DNA of 64,000 nt from Pyrenopolyporus hunteri. Taxonomy: Eukaryota; Ascomycota; Sordariomycetes; Xylariales; Hypoxylaceae. A program made the translations under genes and the position numbers. The notes beneath the pieces are model-generated. The model searched no databases. It saw only the letters and a program-made list of their open reading frames with translations, and was not told the origin of the DNA. Location: positions 1-64,000 of the forward strand of contig CADCXC010000012.1 of assembly GCA_902806595.1 (NCBI GenBank), in the 5' to 3' direction. This document shows, one piece after another, positions 1 to 14,000 of the stretch (position 1 is the stretch's first letter; every line of letters starts with the position of its first letter).

Positions 1-551
1 AATCGCATTGTACACGCATAGAAGGAGCACGCAAAGGCGTTCAGAGGATAAGAAATGTTGGGACCTGTCATGCCATTAATAATAGCGATACCATCAATTT
101 TATCATCTAATGTAGACGCTGAGAAGATTATATTGTGTGAAAAACGCACGTCCTGAACACCCTCGCTATGCATGTTTACCCAAGGAAAGTGTACAACATG
201 ATCGGCTCCTTATCCGTTCGAGTATCGTAGGCTCTTCGTAACCCGTTTTGATCTTGCAGTAGCCTCGTTGGCTTAAATTATGCCTCGCCAATGCGCATCC
301 GTCTTCCGTCTAATATCCGTATCACTTTATGTATCGCCTCGCCGAACTGATCTAGCAAGACGTATTTCAACTGCTACTGGTACCGGATTTATCTCTTGCC
401 CGATTATCGGATCTTAGGTCATTCTGACGCGCGGTTGGTTCCACGCCGCGCTCTCTAGGCTTGCGGCCTACGGCGGCGATCTGCAGGATATACTGCGGGC
501 ATACGCGCGGGTAGTCAGCCTTTCAACGTCGAGCCAAATACCATTCTCGTC
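1..551. other. No gene recognised; region downstream of the broken UBC7 gene
   Basis: I see no conserved reading frame here on either strand. Base composition is normal (not RIP-like), with a GC-rich stretch near 430-520. It may be the 3' flank of the minus-strand ubiquitin-conjugating enzyme gene that ends at 552. Confidence 0.4.
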
Positions 552-1118
552 CTAGAGGCCTAGCATTCGTCGGACCCCGTCCCGAACCCTTTGCTCGTAC
601 GCCGGCCGATTCTCGCGCCACATTTTAGCCGCCTCGATATTGGCGGGGCTCTCGTCGTTAGGTTCGGCAAGCATACTCATAACAGATATAAGGATCTTCT
701 CGACGGATTGGATCGGACTCAACGTTCCGACGCGTGCTCGTAGTGATTCGGGTCATCGCCAGGAGGTGCAGGATAGATATACATACTAGGCCGCTTGGGT
801 AGACTGTTATTGATCCAGCGTTAGAAGATTGGGCCCTATAACGTCTATTGTTGGGTAGCTGAGGGGTTGACAAACTATTCGGGTGGAAAATCTCCCTAGA
901 AACGTCATCTTAGGAGGTGCTAGGGGGTAATCCTTGGGAAACTTCAGCTCGGCGGCAAGACGCCTCCTTCGAAGAGTCCCCTCGGGGCCTTGGATCAGAG
1001 CTTCCCAGTGAAGCATGTCATCTTCGCTAACCGGACCAGCCGTGATGCCGTCGGGCGGATTGTTCGTCAGCATCTTGTACTCCTGGAGGAGCCGACGGTG
1101 GGCAGTCGATAAAGCCAT
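552..1118 (-). pseudogene. ubc7: Broken ubiquitin-conjugating enzyme E2, UBC7/UBE2G type
   Basis: The family transfers ubiquitin to ER-associated degradation substrates. Starting from the ATG at 1116-1118, the first ~48 residues (TAHRRLLQEYK, AGPVSEDD, ALIQGPEGT) are a typical UBC7 N-terminus. Further on come FPKDYPLAPPKM, YPSGLVCISILH (containing the catalytic cysteine in the family's usual place) and the C-terminus from SVEKILISVMSMLAEPNDES to RRMLGL, stop at 552-554. These pieces lie in different frames. Compared with the family as I remember it, about six bases are missing at five places: two sites near 954-974, then near 890, near 750 and near 715. All are deletions, several in short homopolymers. 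A 72-bp intron (804-875) fits, with GTTTGT donor, CTAAC branch point and CAG acceptor. The residues themselves look fully conserved and I see no C-to-T stops. So this is either a very recent pseudogene or a gene with consensus errors. It is divergent from the next broken gene. Confidence 0.8.
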
Positions 1119-1671
1119 CTTTGCGGTATTCTCTACAATTTACGCGGGCAGGCGAAGGTCTAAGTCTAGGATAGGTACCTAGTCTTTTGTATTACAGACG
1201 TATAATGGAAGCAAATATGCAATCAGCCGAGGTCTGCGTGGCTTTTGCCTCGTCGGATCCGGTGGCAGTTCGTTTATGGGGTCGATGTGGAATGAGGAGG
1301 AAGAAGAGGGTCGAAAGTCAAAATCATTGGCGGGGAGTTTCTTCCAAGTTACACGACGCAATAGCAGATCAGGCACAGACCAGCCTGTGATATCTCGTAC
1401 CTTCCACGGAGGACCCTCCACCTACAGTAATTGCAGGTGAGTTCCTGGTATCACCACCTCGATGATCCCTGTCGATATCGAGGCACATAGAAAGTGGATA
1501 GGTACCTAGGTACCTCTATATCTCTTATGAATAACCGAAGTTATCCCGACAGAAACCGCATTTTTTCCTTTGAAAGGCTTGGCAAAAGCTTCGAACATCC
1601 GAGCTTTGAAAATGAAGTTGAGCCGAAAATAGCTCTGGAGCTTTGCGCCCGCTTTCAGGATCCGGGGCAGC
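1119..1671. other. Divergent intergenic region between two broken genes
   Basis: Holds the upstream regions of the minus-strand UBC7-like gene and the plus-strand mitochondrial-protein-like gene. It contains two copies of the interspersed palindrome GGTACCTAG (near 1174-1182 and 1498-1515). Short open frames on both strands show no family resemblance and are taken as chance. Confidence 0.4.
1498..1515. repeat. Interspersed palindromic GGTACCTAGGTACC motif
   Basis: ATAGGTACCTAGGTACCT is largely self-complementary around CCTAGG. The same motif type recurs in other normal-GC intergenic spaces of the window (3981-4000, 42833-42856, 53219-53297). I do not see it in the AT-rich blocks or in the coding regions. 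Confidence 0.55.
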
Positions 1672-3494
1672 ATGCCTCCTCGGCTCAATCTGCGTCCCGT
1701 TGGACGTAAAGGGCCTCTGTATCTAAGGACGCAAGCTTCTGAGAAGAATTCAGTTTGTTTCTTCTGCTCCTTGTCTCGTCGACCTAGCGCCGAGTCGGGC
1801 CGCCGTCGAGACGAAAGTCGCCAATTCTCGTCGATTCGCCTCGACTATTTCCTCTAACACCGACCGTTCGATAGCCGATCCTCGGAAGGTGGAGAAAATA
1901 CTCCTTGAGCTTCAGGAGCATGCCGCCAACTATGTCCAATCTTTCCGTCTCAGTTGTCTCAATGACTTTGACAACAACCGGGCGACGAGTCGATAAAGAG
2001 TTGCCGTACTGGGCCTAACAAGCGGCTCCGAGTCCGGTCAGACGGTGAAGTGCTGAAACTTCTGCTTGCTGACCCATTGAAACCCGAGTGGGAGAAAGAG
2101 GTTGATCAGCATGATTTAATGCAGCCCATGATCATACAGGTTGGAAGATAAACCACAGGAACTCGGGTCTATATCAGTCACAACGAAAACAGGTTTGTTA
2201 CACGAGGTTCATGTCTCTTCTGCGACGCTCAATGGCCACAATCTGGAGCTGCTGCTCATGGAGACCAACCCTGCCGTATCCGCCCGGAAGCGTTGCTCTG
2301 GGGGACTCGAGGAATCGGTGCTTGTTCCCTCAGTTGACATTCCTACTTCTAGTACGGGGAGGCATACACCAATCACAACACCAGTACATAAAGCTCTAAT
2401 CGTTGCTAATGGTATTCTGGGTGCTGCATCTGATAGTGTCGATATCAGCCCTAGAAAGTCAAAACGTCATCACGACCGCAGTGAACTTACCAGACTACAA
2501 GCCAGTGGACCCCTCCCTCTACCCTTCACACCTATCGATGTTGGAACCGCAACTCTCGGGCTGGGTCTCGTTCGCAAGGACCTCAAAAATGCCATTGAGT
2601 TCGAACACCTCTGGTTCCAGAGCAATATCCCCAAGTTGGTCAGTGGTTGAAGGCTGATATTATGTCTTCGCCCGAAGGCACCACTAAACCACCCGTGAAG
2701 AGCTTATCAGCTCACTCCTTAGGAATACATCCGCAAAATATAGGCAGCGAGCAAAGCCGACAGCTCGGCTCGTCGTTGTCTTCTACGTTTTTCGCCCACA
2801 TAACGGTTCTACAAAGTAACCTTGATGATTGGGCGGAGAGTGCGCATACAAGTTGCAGGAGCAACTCGGCCTAGCCTTCTCTAGTAGAAGGTGGCGCAAG
2901 CTGGATGGTGGAAGCTATTCTGGCGTGTGGACGATGTGGGGATGCTCACAAATGACATTCTCAGCCAAAGGTTCTTGCTAGCATCGGAAAGAAATGCCAT
3001 ATTCCTGGCCGGAAGGATGAAGGGCGGAATACCGCTGGGACCCTTTCCAGATCCATCGTCTCCCGACGAAAACGGCGCAGAGCCTAATCGCTAGATCCAT
3101 AAAGTACCTACGCCAGCTACAGCTCCTGGCCGGTGAATATTCCCGCCACGCGACGCTACCTGCAAACAGAGACTATCCCTGCCCTCAGGCGCTTGCGCGA
3201 AGCTCACGCTGCAAACCCGCGCCAGCGCGTCAGGACTCACAACCGCACTCAGCGTCCTCGTGTATTTCAGCACGATGACCACCACACTCTACGAGGCCGG
3301 TACAGTGGCTGCGCTGGGTATCGCGTGGAGCCTGAGGCATGCGACTAGAAAGCGGTCCGAGGCGTCGAGGTCGTGATCGGTGACGTCCTGAAGCAGGGCC
3401 AGGTCCCGAGGATAAGGCTGTGGGCCAAGAGGAATTGGCCAGAGCTAAAGGCCTGGTAGAGCAGGCCCAGGAGCTGTTGAGCAGGCTGAAGTGA
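1672..3494 (+). pseudogene. Broken nuclear gene for a mitochondrial P-loop/dynamin-like protein (Mmc1-type?)
   Basis: The product would be about 600 aa. It opens with an Arg-rich, presequence-like N-terminus (MPPRLNLRPVGRKG). Next come a helix (RKVEKILLELQEHAANYVQ), a P-loop-like strand (RVAVLGLTSG, near 1997-2026), KLLLADPLKPEWE, a central block (ITTPVHKALIVANGILGAAS), NAIEFEHLWFQSNIPKL, WWKLFWRVDDVGMLTNDIL and a hydrophobic C-terminal segment (TTALSVLVYFSTMTTTLYEA) ending QELLSRLK, stop 3492-3494. These blocks read in order but in changing frames: at least eight frame changes, plus an in-frame TAA at 1994-1996. I recognise the block order from a conserved Pezizomycotina mitochondrial family that I associate with Mmc1/dynamin-like domains. 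That name is from memory and is the weakest part. Damage is mostly small indels, not RIP. It lies divergent from the equally broken UBC7-like gene. Confidence 0.65.
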
Positions 3495-4333
3495 GACGCG
3501 CTCGATTCGGCTGTAGAAATATTGTATAGGTAGTTATCGATACCAATAGACTCTACGCGGCTCATCGGGATGCTTGTGTTGCGCGTTGCAGTTAAGGAAG
3601 TACCACCCGCTATGGTGTTATTGAAACTGCTTTGACTAGAGAGTTAAAGAGTCCGCCCTTGTTCGTAAACCTCGTCACTAGATTAGTCGACGGTAATCGA
3701 GATTCCATCGCCCGTAGGATACCCTCTATTAACGCCGTCAATTTTGGATTTGCTCCCTGTCTGCAGATCCAATTAATAACATCGTACGTACGGATCCGTA
3801 AATCCAACCGCTTTACACTGAGATAGTTGTCCGGTTATCTCCGTCCTTATCAAACCGGCGTGTCAGGCCTAGCAGATCCGTCTTCGATCGAAATTCCGAG
3901 GAAATGGGTGCGCCACTCGTCGATATATGGGTACCTACTATTAAAGTACTTGAATTCGTAATAATCGAGGCCGTACATAATTACCTAGGTACCTACCTAG
4001 CTATCTATCCCGGTACTTTGCTAACTCCGAGAATAAGCCTCTGACGTCCTTATTAGCCCGAAAACTCTAAATGGGCAAGCCAGCAGCCAGCCTTGAGATA
4101 GTCGGTCGATTTGAGAACAATGAATGGAAGATTTTGAATAGCTTTTTGTCATGTTGTTACCAGGTGAGGCTATGGCGTCTATCTGTTGAATGTTAGCTAA
4201 GGTGAATCATAGAAGCACGGGGGTTACGACCGGCGAAATCTGGGCAACAGGCTTGCACTTGTGATGCCTCCCACTTGTGCTACCGTGGCTAGGTACTTAA
4301 GATTGCGAGGTAGGACAACTGAAAAAAATACCC
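3495..4333. other. Intergenic flank up to the first AT-rich block; no gene recognised
   Basis: Normal-GC DNA with short open frames on both strands around 3610-3826 that overlap each other and resemble nothing I know. It carries a TACCTAGGTACCTACCTAG motif at 3981-4000. Composition stays normal until about 4380, where the AT-rich block begins. Confidence 0.4.
3981..4000. repeat. Interspersed TTACCTAGGTACCTACCTAG motif
   Basis: Same palindromic family as at 1498 and 42833. It lies about 330 bp outside the terminal repeat of the first AT-rich block. Confidence 0.5.
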
Positions 4334-4438
4334 TGGCCCAAATGCCCGAAACCGCTAAACCGCTAAAACTCATGGTTCCATAATTTAATTATACAGTTTA
4401 TATAAAATATATACTACGTCCCTACTGTATAGTTAACG
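4334..4438 (+). repeat. Left terminal inverted repeat of the 28-kb block
   Basis: Matches the reverse complement of 32226-32325. The shared outer part is TGGxCC...AAACCGCTAAACCGYTAAAA followed by CTCATGGT, and 17 of the first 22 bases agree. The shared inner part is TACTGTAT..TTAAACG-like at 4423-4438. The outer ~45 bp keep normal base composition; AT enrichment starts within the repeat. Confidence 0.75.
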
Positions 4439-7400
4439 TTAACCGCTATTATAATAATTAATAAGTTTTAACGTTATTTATTATTATAATTATAATATAT
4501 TTTAACGTTATTTTTTATTATAATTATAATAAATTTAAAAATTATTTTATTATAATTTTAAATATTAAAATATAATTCAATTAATAATTTAATTAATTTA
4601 TTTACGAAATTATTTTACGATATTATTATTAAATTTTAACGTTCGAATTATTTAATTTAATTTATTATAATAAATAATTATATTTTAAAATTTTTAATTA
4701 TTTTAAACGTAATATTCGAAATATATTATTATTAAATAATTTATTTATTATCGATATATATCGATAATAAAATAAAGGTTATTTTAAATATATCGATCGA
4801 TTTAATACGTTTAAATACGTTTATTAAATATAATTAAAATAATAATTTATTAAATCGATATCGAATTTAATATATATTAAATCGATATAAATATTTATTT
4901 TTATTATTATTATAATAATATTTTATATAAACGTTATAAAAATAATTAAATATAATAATATAATATCGAAAAAAGTTTTATTTTATTTTATAATTCGTAT
5001 AAATACGTTTCGAAAATAAAACGATATTAATTATTATAACGTAAACGATTAAAATTTATTAAAAATCGATTTAATTAAAATAATTTAATTAAAATTTATT
5101 TTATAATTATTAATTAACGATTAATATTATATAAATTTTAATTTACGATATTTTTAACTTCGATTATAAATATAATTATTAAAAAATAAAATTTATTTAA
5201 TTTTTAATTATAAATAAATATAATTAATTTAATAAATTCGACGATATTAATAAAATTCGATAAAAATAATTATATATTTAAATCGTTAATTATATAATTA
5301 ATAATTTTATTAATAAATATTTTCGAATTTTCGTTAAAATTTAAATAATATAATCGAATATATCGATATTTTTTTTATTTTAAATTATTTATAATCGTCG
5401 TTAATAAATAAACGAAAACATATAATATAAATCGAAAAAAAATAATTTTTCGTTAAATTTTAATTAAAGGTTTTTATTTAATTTTAATTAAAATTTAATT
5501 TATTATTAATAAAATCGAAAGTTTTTATATAATTAATAAATTTATTTTTTATTTAAAAATATCGATAATTTAATTTTAAAAATAAATACGATATTATATT
5601 TAAAATAAATATTTTTCGATAAATTAACTTTCCTTTAAATTAATTTTTTAAAAAATCGAATAAAAATATAATAAAATTTTAAATATTATTAATTCGATAA
5701 TATTTAAACGATATCGACGAAATAAAAACTCGAACTTTTATAATTATATATTAAATATTAACGATTAAAATAATAATTATTTAATGTTAATAAAAGTTAT
5801 ATATAATTATAAAAATTAAATTTATTTATTTATACGTATATTTAAACGTATAAAACGATACGTTTTAATTTTTCATTAAAATTAACGTAATTAATAAACG
5901 ATATTTTTTAAAAAATACGTTAAATAATAAATTTTATTATATTATTAAAGAAAATAAAATAATAAAAATAAAATTATTTAAAAAAATAAAATATTACGAA
6001 TATATTATTTTATAATTTTATATAAATTTTATTTAATTTTAACGTTACGCGTTATAAAAATAATTCGAATATATAAATATATAATAATTTAAAAATAAAT
6101 TAATAAAATTTTCGAATCGTATTTTAAATAATAACGAAACGTAATAATTTTAAAATAATATATTTATATTAATTATTTTAAATTAATTTATATTTTAAAT
6201 ATAAATATTAATAAAAATAAATTTTAAAAAAATTATATTTATTAATTTATATTATATTTTAATAAAATTTAATCGAAATTTTAATTATTTATTATATAAT
6301 ATAAATAACATTTATTAAATAAAAATATTTATATTTTATATATATAATTCGAACGTATATATAAATTTATAAAAAAAAACGTATATAAAAAATTAATTTT
6401 AAAAAAAAACGAAAAAAAAGGGGTTTTATTTTATTCGTATATCGCGTAACGTTTTTATAATTATTTTATTATTTAAAACATTTAACGTTAATTTTATTAA
6501 ATTTTAATATTTTTTATATTATTAATTTTTTTAATTTTATATTTTTATACGATAATTAAATTAAAAAACGTATTATAATTATAAAATTTAATTTTACGGT
6601 CGAAAAACCTTTTATTTAATTAATTTATTTATAAAAATATTTAATTCGATTTAATAATAAATTTTTTTATTATAAACGATTTTAATTTTTATTTTTATTA
6701 ATCGATATATATTTTATATTTAAAAAAGTTTTTTATTATTTAAATATTTTTTAACGTAATAATTAAGTTTTTCGAATTTCGAGGATTAATTAATACGTTA
6801 ATTATATATATTTTAAACTTATAAAAATATTAATTTTTACGAAAAATTTTTAACGAAAATATTTATTTTACGAAAATAAAATATATTTTTAATAAGATAT
6901 ATATTTTATAAAAAACTTTAATAAATATTACGGTAAAAATTTTTATTATTTTCGATTTTATATAAACGTATTATAAAAATAATTTAATATTTATTTAATA
7001 TTTAATATTTACGTTTTATTAAACGATAACGTTTAAAAATTCGACGCGATTAAAATAAATTTCGTTTTTTATATTTTTTCGTTATTTTTAAATTTTATAT
7101 AATACGAAATATAATTTCGAAATAATATTAAAATATTTTATTTAAGTTTACTTTTAAAGTTAAATATTTTTTTTATATATTTAATAAGTTAATAATTAAT
7201 AAAAACGCGTTAAATAATCGTCGATTAAAATAAACGATCGAATAAATTAACGTTAAAAATAATTTTTAAAATATTTAATTAATATTAATAAATATTTAAA
7301 TAATAACCGCCGTTTATTTTATTTTAAAAACGATTTAACGTTTATTATATACGCGATAAAAATACGTAAATCGTAATATTCGACGAATAAAATATTTTTA

Positions 7401-9857
7401 ATTAATATTTAATTTTAAAATAAAATCGATTATCGATTTTATTATAAACGAAAAATATATTCGAATATATTTTTTAAAATAAATATAATATCGAAAAAAA
7501 TAATTTAAAAATTATCGTATTTACCTTTTAAATTTATTTTATAATTAAAATAATAACATTCGATTTAATTAATGTTAATTTTTTTCGACGATTTTATTAA
7601 TTTATAATTTTTTATATAATAAAATTAAATTCGACGTTACGAATATATAACATTTAATTAATTTAATTTAATAAATAATAAATATATATTTTCGTAAATA
7701 AATTTTTTAATTTAAAAATAAATTTAATTTACGATATAATTAATAAAAAAACTTTTATAATTTCGAATATACGGTATAAATCGAGTAAAAATACGAAATT
7801 TAATAATTTTTCGAATTTTAAATGCGATTTATATTATTTTTATTATTCGAAAACGATAAAAATAAATTTAATATTCGAATTATTTTTAATAATAAAAATA
7901 ATACGAAATTATATTTTATTATTTTCGTTAATAAAATATAAATTAATTCGATAATTTTAAAAAATTAACTTTCGATTTTTAATAAATTAAAATAAAAAAA
8001 AAATTTATTAATTATATATTTATATTTAATTTACCGACTTTATTTCGACCGTTTATATTTATTTTTATCTTCGATTTTATTTTATAATTATATAAATTTA
8101 ACGTTATTAACGTATTATTTATTATTATTTAATTAAATATATCGAAATTTATTATTTTAATTAAATTTTTAAAGTTTAATTTTTATTTTTTCGTTTTTTA
8201 ATTAATATATTTATTTTATAATTCGATATTTTATAAAATAAATTATTAAAAAAATTAATTATTAACGATAATTTCGTATTTAACGATAACGTTAAATATA
8301 AAAAACGACGCGATATTAATTAATATAATATAACGTTAATATTTTTAAATAATCGATATTTACGATAATAAAAAATAAAAATTTAATTAAAGTAATTTAA
8401 AAGTATTTATTTAAAGAAACTTTTATATAAAATACGTTTTTAATTTCGAAAACGAAAATTTAATTTTACGTTTAAAACGTAACGTTATTTTATAAATTAT
8501 TTTATAAATATATTATCGAAATATTATTTTAAAATAAATTTTTATTTATATTATTATTTTTTAAAATAAATTTATTTTCGTATTTTAATTTTTTTAATAA
8601 AAATTTTAATTTTATTATTTATTTAATATATAAAAAACGTATCGAAATATAATTAATGTATACGATAATTAATACGTCGAAAAAATATAACCGTTAAATT
8701 TTTTATTATTTCGATTTTAATAATAATTTTTTAAAAATTTTAAAAACGATAATAATAATAAACGATTAATTTAAACGCGATTTTATAATTATATTTTATT
8801 TTATTTTAATTATTAACGGATTTTATTAATTAAATACGAAAAAATTTTAAACTTTAAAACTTTTATTTATTAAAAAATATATATTATAATAAATATATTT
8901 AAATAATAATATAATAAGGTATAAACGCGTTAATTATAATTAAAATAATTAAAATTTTTAACTTCGAAAATAAAGTTAAAATTATTCGAAATTTATAATA
9001 TATAAAAGGTAAATATATAAAATTAACGTAAAAAAGTTACTTCGAATAAAATATTAATAATAAAATATATAACGTAAACGTAATATAAATAATAATATTA
9101 TTAATTATAATAATTAATTAATTATTATAATATCGTTATTACGCGAAATATTTTTATTTAATATATAATAAATAATGAAATTAAATATTTTAATTAAATA
9201 AATAAAAATAATTATATTAAAAATAATTATTAACGTTTAATTATAATTACGAAAATAATTAAATTTTTTTTATAATAATTTTAATAATTATATTTATTAA
9301 TATTTATTATATATATATTTAATATATAAATAAAAACGTAATTTAAACGATAAATTTAATAATAAAATAATAAAAAATACGTTAAATATTTAAATAAATA
9401 TTTAAATAAATTATTAAAATAATTAAACGTTAAATTATATAAAAATTTACTTTAATTTTAAATTATTACGAATTCGAATTTTAAAAATTATTTAAATAAA
9501 TAAATATTTACTTAAATAATTATTTATTTTTTATTTAAATATTTATTTATTTAATAAATATATATTTTACGTTAATATTATAAAAAAAAAAATAAAAATT
9601 AAATCGTAACTTTTAAAATAATAAAACTTATAAAAAAAAACGATAAAATTATTTTTATAAATTATTTTTATATAAACGAAATATATATTATAAATTTCCG
9701 CTTTTATTTTCGTAATATTTTTATAATTATTTTAATAATTTTTATAAATATCGTATTAATTAATAATTTACATCGTTTTAAAACGTTTATTAATATAAAT
9801 TTAATAATTTCGATTATATTTTATTTAATATTAAATATATTACGATTCGATACGATA

Positions 9858-11040
9858 GGTTTAATTTTATTAAATAATCGACATCGAAGTTTTAATCGAA
9901 TACGCCGTCGAAATTTATATATAAAACCGCGGTTTTTAAACCGCGATTTAATTTTTTTTTTATAATATTAATAAAATTTAATTATTAATTTTTAATATTA
10001 CGCGTCGTATTAAAGTAATAATAAATTTATAATACGATTTAATTAATTTTATAATAAATTAATTTTAAATTTATAATATTTTATAAAAAATAAACGATAT
10101 ATTATATACGATAAACGATATATATACGTATTATTTTTTATTCGATAATTTTATAATTATTTTAATAATTTTAATTATAATAATCGCATTAATTTATTAT
10201 TTATATAATTTTAAAATTTATTTAAATATAAATTTAATAATATTAATTATATTTTATTAAAATTTTTATAATATCGTTTATTTTATTATTCGAATTAATT
10301 AAATTTATTTTAAAAAAATTATATAATTAACCTTATTATTTAAAACGATATTATTAATTTATAATAATATTTAATTTTATTTAAATTTTATTTTTAAAAT
10401 AATTTAATTTTTATAATTTTTAATTTTATAATTATTATTTCGATATTATATATTTTTATTATAAATTTAAAACCGGTTTTATATTATTTATACCGTTTTT
10501 ATTAATTTTTTAATTTCGATTTCGATTAAAACGATTTAAATAAAAATTTTATCGATGAAAATACGTTATTTTTTATCGAAATTTATTATTTTAAATATTT
10601 TAATATATATTTAATATTATTACGATTTTTTATTTTAAACGATAAAAGTATCGATTTTAATTTCGTTTATTATATTTATTATATTATCGTTAAAAACGTT
10701 TAATTAAATATATATTAATCGAATTCGAATAATAAATTTAAAACTTTTTAATTATATTTAAAAATTTTATTATTGTAATTTTTTTTCGCGATTTAATAAC
10801 GATATTTTTCGAATTAAAATATATTATTTTTATATTTAAATAAAATTTAAACGTAAATTTATTTTATTTTATTAATTATTTAATACGGCGTATAATATTA
10901 AAATTAAAAATTAAATTTCGTTAATATTATAAAAAAAAAAAATTAAATTACGATTCGAAAAACCGGTTTTTATATATAAGTTTCGACGGTATAATCGACC
11001 GAAACTTTAATATTAATTATTTAATAAATTAAATTAACCG
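9858..11040. mobile_element. Nested 1.2-kb element with ~160-bp inverted ends, RIP-mutated
   Basis: 9858-10013 aligns with the reverse complement of 10880-11040 over nearly its full length. Shared blocks in order are: GGTTWATTTWATTTATTAAATAAT-like sequence, a GAAGTTTTAATCGA / TAAAGTTTCGGTCGA block, CCGTCGAAA, TATATATAAAA, a CCGCGG/CCGGTTTTT block, a T-run followed by TATAATATTAA, and a GTCGTATTAA/GCCGTATTAA end. The arrangement is that of terminal inverted repeats, or of two head-to-head copies of a short repeat. Related single copies, in the orientation of the right-hand arm, lie near 19485-19620 and 28205-28350, so this is a dispersed family inside the large block. The interior has no readable coding sequence. 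Confidence 0.6.
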
Positions 11041-14000
11041 TATTAAATTATAATATAATTTTAATATTAATATTATTTTAAAACTTTATTTAATCGTTTT
11101 AATTTTTAATTATTAAATATTTTTTATAATAATTTATTATATTTATAATAAACTTTTCGAATTTATAATATATTTTTCGTAAATTTCGTATTTTATCGAA
11201 AAAAATAACGAAGTCGTTTATATTCGCAATAAATATTATAAAATTTTTTCGTTTTATTACGATTTCGAATAAACGTATATTATATTTAAAATTATCGATA
11301 TTTAATTTATTAATAATATAATAAACCGTTATTTAAAAATTTAACGATATATTCGAAAATCGATAAATTAAATAATATATTTTTTTCATATTAATATTTA
11401 TATAATAATCGATAAAAAAAGTTAATTTTTTTTAAATTCGAAAAAACGATATATATTAATAATATATATATTTTATTTATAACTTCGATATATTTTCGAA
11501 TAAAATTTTTATATTATAATCGTAAATATTAAATTTTATATAATTTTAATCGTTAATTTTTTTTATATAATTCGTTTAATTTATTTTTAATATTTCGATA
11601 TTACGTATATTCGAATCGAACGTCGAATCGATTAATATTTTTATTCGTTAAATTAAAAACGTCGGGAAAATATTTATTATTTTTACGTAATTTATTCGAT
11701 TAATATTTACGATTTTTTATATTCGTTATTTATATTCGAAACGAATCGAACGATTTTCGAAATAATAAACGTTTTCGATTTATACGAAATTAAACGTTTC
11801 GAAAATATTTTTCGTTTTTAAAAATAAATAATATATTTTAATAACGATAATAATATATATTCGTAAAATATTAATAACGATAAAAAAATATTATAAAAAT
11901 CGAAAATTTTATCGTTAAAATATTTTAAATAACGATTTAACGTTTAATTTATCGTATTTTCGAAATTTATTAATAATAATAATTATAACGATCGTATAAA
12001 AAAACGAAAATTAAAACGAAAGTTTTTTCGATTATAAAATTTTTTATAAAAAAAATCGTTTTTTAAAATACGAAAATTAATATTAAATATAATATTAATT
12101 AAATTTATAAAATAATAAATAAAATATATAAAACAAATTAATACGTTTTCGTATTAATAATATTAATATAAAAGTTTTTAAATAATTTTATTCGAATAAA
12201 AATATAATTTCGTTATTTATATTTTAATAATTAAAAAAACTTCGATATTATTATATTTTATATATTATTAACGATTTTTTTACGTCGTTATTATTTTTTA
12301 TCTTTTTTTTAACTTTAATTTTTAATAATTTTAATTTATATCGTCGAATAAATCGTTTAAATTATTTAAATAAAATATATTATTATTTTAAAATTTCGAT
12401 AATAATTTACGTATAAATCGAAATTTAATTATTCGACGTTTTTAATTATATAATTTATATTAAAAAGTATATCGTTTTATTACGTCGTTATCGTTAAAAT
12501 TATATTTAATAATTATTTAACGTTAATTTAAATTTTTTAAAAGGTTTATTTCGAAGTTTTTATAATCGATAATCGTTTATTATATATTTTTAAATAATTT
12601 TAAAAATTTATTACGTTAAATTTTTCGTTAATATCGATTAAATAAAATCCATATATAAAAACATATAAAAAATACGATTATACGAATAAAATTATTATTA
12701 ACGTTATTATTTTTATTAATCGATTTATACTTAAATTTTATAAAAGTTATTATATCGAAAAATTAAAAATTTTATTTAACTTTATTTTATTTATATTTTT
12801 TATAATATATTATATAATAAAAATAACTTTTATTTATTTTTTTTTTATATTTATAATTTTTATAAATATTTACGTAATTTATTAAATTATAAAATAACTT
12901 TAATATTAATTTATCGATTATAATATATATTTTTATAATATTTAAAAACTTTAATCGTTTAAATTTATTTTATAAACTTATATATTTAAAAAAATAAATT
13001 TAATAATGCGTATATTTAAAAATGTAAATTTAATAATGTAAATTTAAAAAAATAAACACATATTTAATTTTTTTCGAAAGATTTATATTTTAAAAATCGA
13101 AAAATAAATTTCGAGGGGATTTTAACGTCGTTATATTTAAAAAAGATATAGTAATTTTCGTTAATAAAATTTTTATCGTTATTATTATAAAATATTACGA
13201 AAAATAATAAATTTAAAATTCGATCGATTATAAAAACGTATAAATATTAATTTTATTAAAGTTTTATAAATTATTTAAAAATTAAATTTATTAAAATAAT
13301 CGTTTAAATTATCTTCGAATTTTTTTCGAAATTATAATTATTAAATTCGAAATTTAATTTAAAATTATCGTCGTTATTTAATCCCGTATATTTATCGTCG
13401 TAAAAATCGTAATTAATATAATTATAATTAATATTAATTTAATTATAATAACGTTGTTATTTAATAATAAAAACCCGATTTTTTATATTAATAATTTTAA
13501 TATTTAATTTATTAAATTTAATCGAAAAAAATTTAAATAATTTTTTAAACTTTCGTTAATATTAATAAAATTAATAAAAAATACGTCGTTTTTTCGATAT
13601 CGTTAAATATAACGAAGGTATATTTATTATAAAAACTTTAAATTAATTTAATAAATAAATATTTTATAAATATTCGAAAAATCGATATTAAAAAATGTTA
13701 TAATAATATATAAACGTTTTTATATCGAAATCGTTAAATTTATTTAAAAATTTAATACGTATATATATAAACGATAATAATCGTTTACGTTTTTATCGAA
13801 TTTCGAAAAAATTATAAAAACGTTATAATCGAAAAAATAATAAATATCGTTACGAAAATATATTTTATTATTATTAAAAATATATATAACATTAATTTTA
13901 TAAATTAAAAAAATTTCCATATATCGTTTTTTTTTTTAAACGTTCGTACTTTTAAAAATAATATAATTATTTTAAATATACGTAAAATATAATATAACGA

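Noticed and set aside
1187..1390. Open frames between the two broken genes
   Set aside because: Overlapping frames on opposite strands without any family similarity, in what reads as a shared promoter region.
4320..4345. Target-site duplication at the 28-kb block
   Set aside because: Possible TA dinucleotides near both edges do not line up consistently with the repeat ends.
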